Origin: an uncultured Chloroflexota bacterium
Lineage (GTDB): Bacteria; Chloroflexota; Anaerolineae; Aggregatilineales; Phototrophicaceae
Assembly: GCA_937870805.1 (NCBI GenBank)
Contig: CALMZT010000720.1
Location: 1-8,200 of the forward strand
DNA: 8,200 nucleotides
Direction: 5' to 3'
Both the position numbers and the translations under genes were made by a program. Shown here in pieces: positions 5,848 to 8,200 of this stretch (position 1 is the first letter of the stretch; the number at the start of each line of letters is the position of its first letter). The notes under the pieces were generated by a model. It was not told the DNA's origin and searched no databases. It saw only the letters and a program-made list of their open reading frames with translations.

Positions 5848-6847
5848 ATTGGCGGGCGGCTTCTAAAAGGCGCTCAATTGCGCGCATATTGTTGATCGAG
5901 TCTTCGATAGGAAAGCGGGGCGGGCGATTATTCAGGACGGCATCCGCAAAATCTTCGACCATCAGCGTATATTGGTTGACGCGCGGAATTTCGATTTCTT
6001 CGTACTGATGTTTTTCGATTCCCGGTACGCTGCTCCAGTAGCGAATAATGATGGGGGCATCAGGATCAGGGCGGAAAGGGACAAAAGCTCGTTCGACGTG
6101 GATACGTCCGCTTGTCCCACGAATATCATAGGTCTGCGTGAAATGTGTGCGGATGCTGCAATCAAAATGTGCAAACGCGCCCGATGGGAAACTTAGGATT
6201 CCTGTGAGACGCTCATCGACGCCGGAACGCTCGCCAAAATCAGCAAAAGCGCGCACTTCGCTCGGTTCTTCGCCAATGAGATAACGGATGATATTCAGGC
6301 AGTAACAGCCGACATCCATCAATGCGCCGCCTTCTAGCTCTTTGCTCAGGCGAACATCATCTTCACTGCCAATCGAAAAGTTGAACGTCGATTGCATGGC
6401 GTGGACTTTGCCTACCGCGCCCGCATCCACCATCTCTTTCACCTTTTCTGTTTGTGGATGGAAACGGTACATGAAGGCTTCCGCCAGCAGCAAATCTTTC
6501 GCTGCGAACAGATCAGCCATTTGCTGGGCTTCATCAGCATTGTTCGCTAACGGCTTTTCGCACAGGACATGTTTGCCCGCTTCCGCCGCGCGCATACTCC
6601 ATTCGCCGTGCATCGAATTGGGGAGCGGATTGTAAATGGCGTCAATGTTTGGGTCGGCAAGCATCTCATCGTAGCTGCCAAATGTTTGCGGAATCCCATT
6701 CTCGGCAGCAAACTGCTTGCCTTTTTCCAAATCACGGCTGGCAACAGCAGCCACCTCACCGTTATTGGACTCATGGATGGCAGGGATAACGGCTGATGCG
6801 CCGATGCGTGCGGTACTGATAACACCCCAACGTAGTTTGCGACTCAT
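5846..6847 (-). CDS. Gfo/Idh/MocA family NAD(P)-dependent oxidoreductase
   Basis: This 333-residue protein is a standard-length member of the glucose-fructose oxidoreductase/inositol dehydrogenase family, which oxidises or reduces sugars, polyols or related cyclic compounds with NAD(P). The N-terminal Rossmann fold begins RWGVISTARIG (6-16), then AVASRD (34-39) and the CEKPLA motif with Lys98 (96-101). The C-terminal domain has MYRFHP (126-131) and GGALMDVGCYCLN (173-185), where Asp178 and Tyr182 occupy the catalytic-motif positions. Tyr in place of the His seen in inositol dehydrogenases resembles the dihydrodiol/D-xylose dehydrogenase and GFOR branch, so a sugar dehydrogenase is likely but the substrate is open. 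The start is supported by AAGGA (6856-6860 on the plus strand) 8 nt upstream. It is cytoplasmic, with no export signal. An insertion sequence ends 66 bp upstream of its start and may have displaced its native promoter. Confidence 0.9.
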   Translation of the reverse strand: MSRKLRWGVISTARIGASAVIPAIHESNNGEVAAVASRDLEKGKQFAAENGIPQTFGSYDEMLADPNIDAIYNPLPNSMHGEWSMRAAEAGKHVLCEKPLANNADEAQQMADLFAAKDLLLAEAFMYRFHPQTEKVKEMVDAGAVGKVHAMQSTFNFSIGSEDDVRLSKELEGGALMDVGCYCLNIIRYLIGEEPSEVRAFADFGERSGVDERLTGILSFPSGAFAHFDCSIRTHFTQTYDIRGTSGRIHVERAFVPFRPDPDAPIIIRYWSSVPGIEKHQYEEIEIPRVNQYTLMVEDFADAVLNNRPPRFPIEDSINNMRAIERLLEAARQ

Positions 6848-6872
6848 GATGACTGTCCTTTTTTGAGGGGAG

Positions 6873-6890
6873 TGTAGCGAATGTAGCGAA
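6873..6890. repeat. 9-bp perfect tandem duplication upstream of the oxidoreductase
   Basis: TGTAGCGAA occurs at 6873-6881 and again immediately at 6882-6890. It lies 26-43 bp upstream of the oxidoreductase start, in the promoter or leader region. It may be a slippage duplication or paired regulator half-sites. Confidence 0.5.
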
Positions 6891-6913
6891 CTCAGGCAAA
6901 AGGTTTTTATTTA

Positions 6914-6928
6914 CTCACCTTACGCAGG
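6914..6928 (+). repeat. left terminal inverted repeat of the IS
   Basis: CTCACCTTACGCAGG is the exact reverse complement of 8046-8060. Matching stops at both borders (6913/8061 and 6929/8045 mismatch), which defines the repeat as 15 bp. Confidence 0.9.
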
Positions 6929-6953
6929 AGCCAGGGTGTAGAGTTAGAACACT

Positions 6954-8054
6954 ATGAATAAGGATCTCCTCGAACTCTATAGCGATTACCTCTTGAGCGC
7001 CTTCTCCCACACTACCGCCACCGGCCTCTCGGCCATGACCGGCGGGGAGGTCTCTCACGACAAAGTGAGCCGCTTTCTCTCGGAGCAGGATGTCGACTCC
7101 CGGACGCTGTGGCGCCTGGTGAAGCCCGTGGTGCGCCAGCTTGAGAAGGAAGCCGACAAGGACGAAATGATTGGCGCGCTGATCATCGACGACACCATCG
7201 AGGAGAAGCCCTACACCGACGAGAGCGAACTCGTCTGCTGGCACTACGATCACAGCCAGGGACGCAACGTCAAGGGAATAAACCTCATCAGCGCGCTCTA
7301 CCAGGTGGGCGAAGCCTCCATCCCGGTTGCCTTCGAGCTCGTCAAGAAGAGCGAGTGGGTCTTCGACGAGAAGAAGGAGAAGTTCCAAAGGAAGAGTCCC
7401 CAGACCAAAAACGAGCACTACCGCAAGATGCTCGGTGCGTGCGCAAAGAACCATATCTCGTTTGGCTACGTGCTAAACGACGTGTGGTACGCCTCATCGG
7501 AGAACATGAGCTTTGTGAAGGAGGAGCTAGACAAGGAGTTCATCATGCCCCTAAAGAGTAACCGCAAGGTAGTGCTCTCGCTCGAAGACAAAAGGCGAGG
7601 GACCTACGAGCGAGTTTCGTCTCTCGAACTGGAAGAGGACCCCACACTCAAAGTCTACCTGGAGCAGCTTGAGTTCCCCGTGCTTTTGGCCAAGCAACTC
7701 TTCAAAAACGAGGATGGCAGCGAGGGTGTTCTGTATCTGGTTAGTAGCGACCTGACCCTCGACTATGAGCGCATGAGAACGATCTACCAAAGACGGTGGA
7801 AAGTGGAGGAGTACCACAAGTCGTTGAAGGTAAACGCCGCGTTTGCCAACTCGCCAACCAAGACGACAAGGACCCAGAGCAATCACTTCTTCGCCTCGAT
7901 CTATGCGTTCTTCAAGCTGGAGCGGATGAAGATCTCCACGAAGATGAACCACTTCGCTCTCAGGTCCCGGATCTACCTCAAAGCGATTCAGGCAGCTTAC
8001 CGGGAGCTACAGCGAATACGGCTATCCGCTGTTGAGGGGCAAGTCCCTGCGTAA
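6954..8054 (+). CDS. DDE transposase, IS4 superfamily (YREK motif)
   Basis: This intact 366-residue transposase catalyses cut-and-paste movement of the surrounding element. Residues about 1-70 form the N-terminal DNA-binding part. The RNase H-like DDE core follows: first Asp in LIIDDT (Asp79/80), second Asp in VLNDVWY (Asp176), and the catalytic Glu285 in YQRRWKVEEYHKSLK, which exactly fits the Y-(2)-R-(3)-E-(6)-K signature (Tyr278, Arg281, Glu285, Lys292). Downstream are the TRTQSNHFFASI and MNHFALRSRIYLKA stretches, also conserved, as I recall, in widespread transposases annotated as IS4- or IS701-like. All catalytic residues are present and there is no frameshift, so it may be active. The ATG at 6954 is 40 bp inside the left end with only a weak purine-rich site upstream; low translation is common for transposases. 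Its TAA (8052-8054) is contained in the right inverted repeat. Confidence 0.9.
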   Translation: MNKDLLELYSDYLLSAFSHTTATGLSAMTGGEVSHDKVSRFLSEQDVDSRTLWRLVKPVVRQLEKEADKDEMIGALIIDDTIEEKPYTDESELVCWHYDHSQGRNVKGINLISALYQVGEASIPVAFELVKKSEWVFDEKKEKFQRKSPQTKNEHYRKMLGACAKNHISFGYVLNDVWYASSENMSFVKEELDKEFIMPLKSNRKVVLSLEDKRRGTYERVSSLELEEDPTLKVYLEQLEFPVLLAKQLFKNEDGSEGVLYLVSSDLTLDYERMRTIYQRRWKVEEYHKSLKVNAAFANSPTKTTRTQSNHFFASIYAFFKLERMKISTKMNHFALRSRIYLKAIQAAYRELQRIRLSAVEGQVPA

Positions 8055-8198
8055 GGTGAGATCATTAGATACGGGAGCTTCAGGGTTTTGCTCGTCCGCG
8101 TCTCGTCCGTTGGTTTGGTGGGAGACTGTCTGGATGTTCGTGATGGTTCCCCGGATGTCCGCCCTGGTGGTCGGAAGTCGAGGTGCATTGGGTTCGGT
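8022..8198 (-). CDS. possible 3' end of a host gene running into the IS (partial)
   Basis: On the minus strand a frame is open from the right edge (8198) through the flank and 12 codons into the IS, ending at TAG (8022-8024). The flank part reads plausibly as protein, with ADIRGTITNIQ followed by a polar stretch to PVSND at the IS border. The ADIRGTI(T) strand reminds me of small beta-barrel (OB-like, DUF3221-type) domains of exported proteins, but this is a weak resemblance. GC at third codon positions is modestly raised, as for a gene. If the IS is removed conceptually, the next bases of the left flank (6913-6911) give TAA in frame right after Asp, which would place the original stop 63 bp upstream of the oxidoreductase start. 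It could also be a chance open frame in 140 bp. Confidence 0.33.
   Translation of the reverse strand, partial: TEPNAPRLPTTRADIRGTITNIQTVSHQTNGRDADEQNPEAPVSNDLTLRRDLPLNSG
8046..8060 (-). repeat. right terminal inverted repeat of the IS
   Basis: CCTGCGTAAGGTGAG is the exact reverse complement of 6914-6928. The transposase TAA stop (8052-8054) lies within it, so the terminal repeat doubles as coding sequence. Confidence 0.9.
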
Positions 8199-8200
8199 AT

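Larger units (their letters stand above)
6914..8060 (+). mobile_element. complete insertion sequence, YREK-type (IS4 superfamily)
   Basis: The element is 1147 bp, bounded by a 15-bp perfect terminal inverted repeat (6914-6928 and 8046-8060) and containing one transposase gene that fills almost all of it. The left end leaves 40 bp of non-coding DNA before the ATG; at the right end the transposase stop codon lies inside the inverted repeat. Codon choice inside (GAG, AAG, CTC, ACC) contrasts with the GAA- and CGC-preferring host genes, which points to recent horizontal arrival. No direct repeat of 4-13 bp is visible in the immediate flanks (left ...TTTATTTA, right ATCATTAG...), so the insertion either left no duplication or its flanks were rearranged later. 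Assignment to a named IS group was not possible by eye. Confidence 0.85.

Noticed and set aside
6904..6913. Target-site duplication of the IS
   Set aside because: Comparison of up to 13 bp on both sides (ending TTTATTTA on the left, beginning ATCATTAGAT on the right) shows no direct repeat.
8061..8188. Minus-strand frame starting MHLDFRPPG across the right flank
   Set aside because: Its translation is Arg/Pro/Thr/Ser-rich and unnatural; a different minus-strand frame in the same place reads more like protein.

Overview
The window comes from a bacterial chromosome with roughly even base composition. My best guess is Chloroflexota (Anaerolineae-like). This rests on the style of the proteins rather than on any marker gene: an SH3-type repeat protein tail, a small exported beta-rich protein ending in a Cys-containing domain I associate with that phylum, a secreted multi-PDZ protein, and a short palindromic repeat of a type that is abundant in such genomes. 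No ribosomal or other phylogenetic marker is present, so the assignment is tentative.

Layout, left to right. (1) The 3' end of a protein with a bacterial SH3 domain (2-115, +). (2) A short intergenic region with a REP-like hairpin (185-206). (3) A tight three-gene operon on + (240-2045): two different DUF488 proteins overlapping by ATGA, then a 242-residue protein that resembles dual-OB-fold hypothetical proteins. This is the most system-like part of the window. (4) A 281-bp A/C-rich spacer with degenerate TTGCAACA repeats. (5) A divergent methylthioribose-1-phosphate isomerase (MtnA)-like enzyme (2327-3391, +). (6) A perfect 24-bp palindrome, apparently a shared terminator, then a convergent gene for an exported beta-rich protein (3438-4139, -). 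(7) A 265-bp divergent promoter region. (8) A secreted protein of four PDZ domains with no protease domain (4405-5784, +), closed by a strong intrinsic terminator. (9) A convergent Gfo/Idh/MocA oxidoreductase (5846-6847, -). (10) A complete insertion sequence of 1147 bp (6914-8060) with 15-bp perfect terminal inverted repeats and an intact YREK-type (IS4-superfamily) DDE transposase on +. (11) 140 bp of right flank with an open minus-strand frame that may be the 3' end of a host gene truncated or extended by the insertion.

The DUF488-DUF488-dual-OB operon is clearly one transcription unit (a 4-bp overlap, then a 7-bp gap, with ribosome binding sites inside the preceding genes). Its biochemical role is unknown. 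The first DUF488 protein ends in a sequence very close to the beta sliding clamp-binding pentapeptide, and the third protein looks like a nucleic-acid-binding fold, so a DNA-linked function is a reasonable hypothesis. The exported protein and the PDZ protein share a divergent intergenic region and may both act in the cell envelope. The isomerase and the oxidoreductase are single metabolic genes with no pathway partners in the window. The insertion sequence differs in codon use from its neighbours and has no visible target-site duplication, which suggests recent arrival and possibly a rearrangement at the element.
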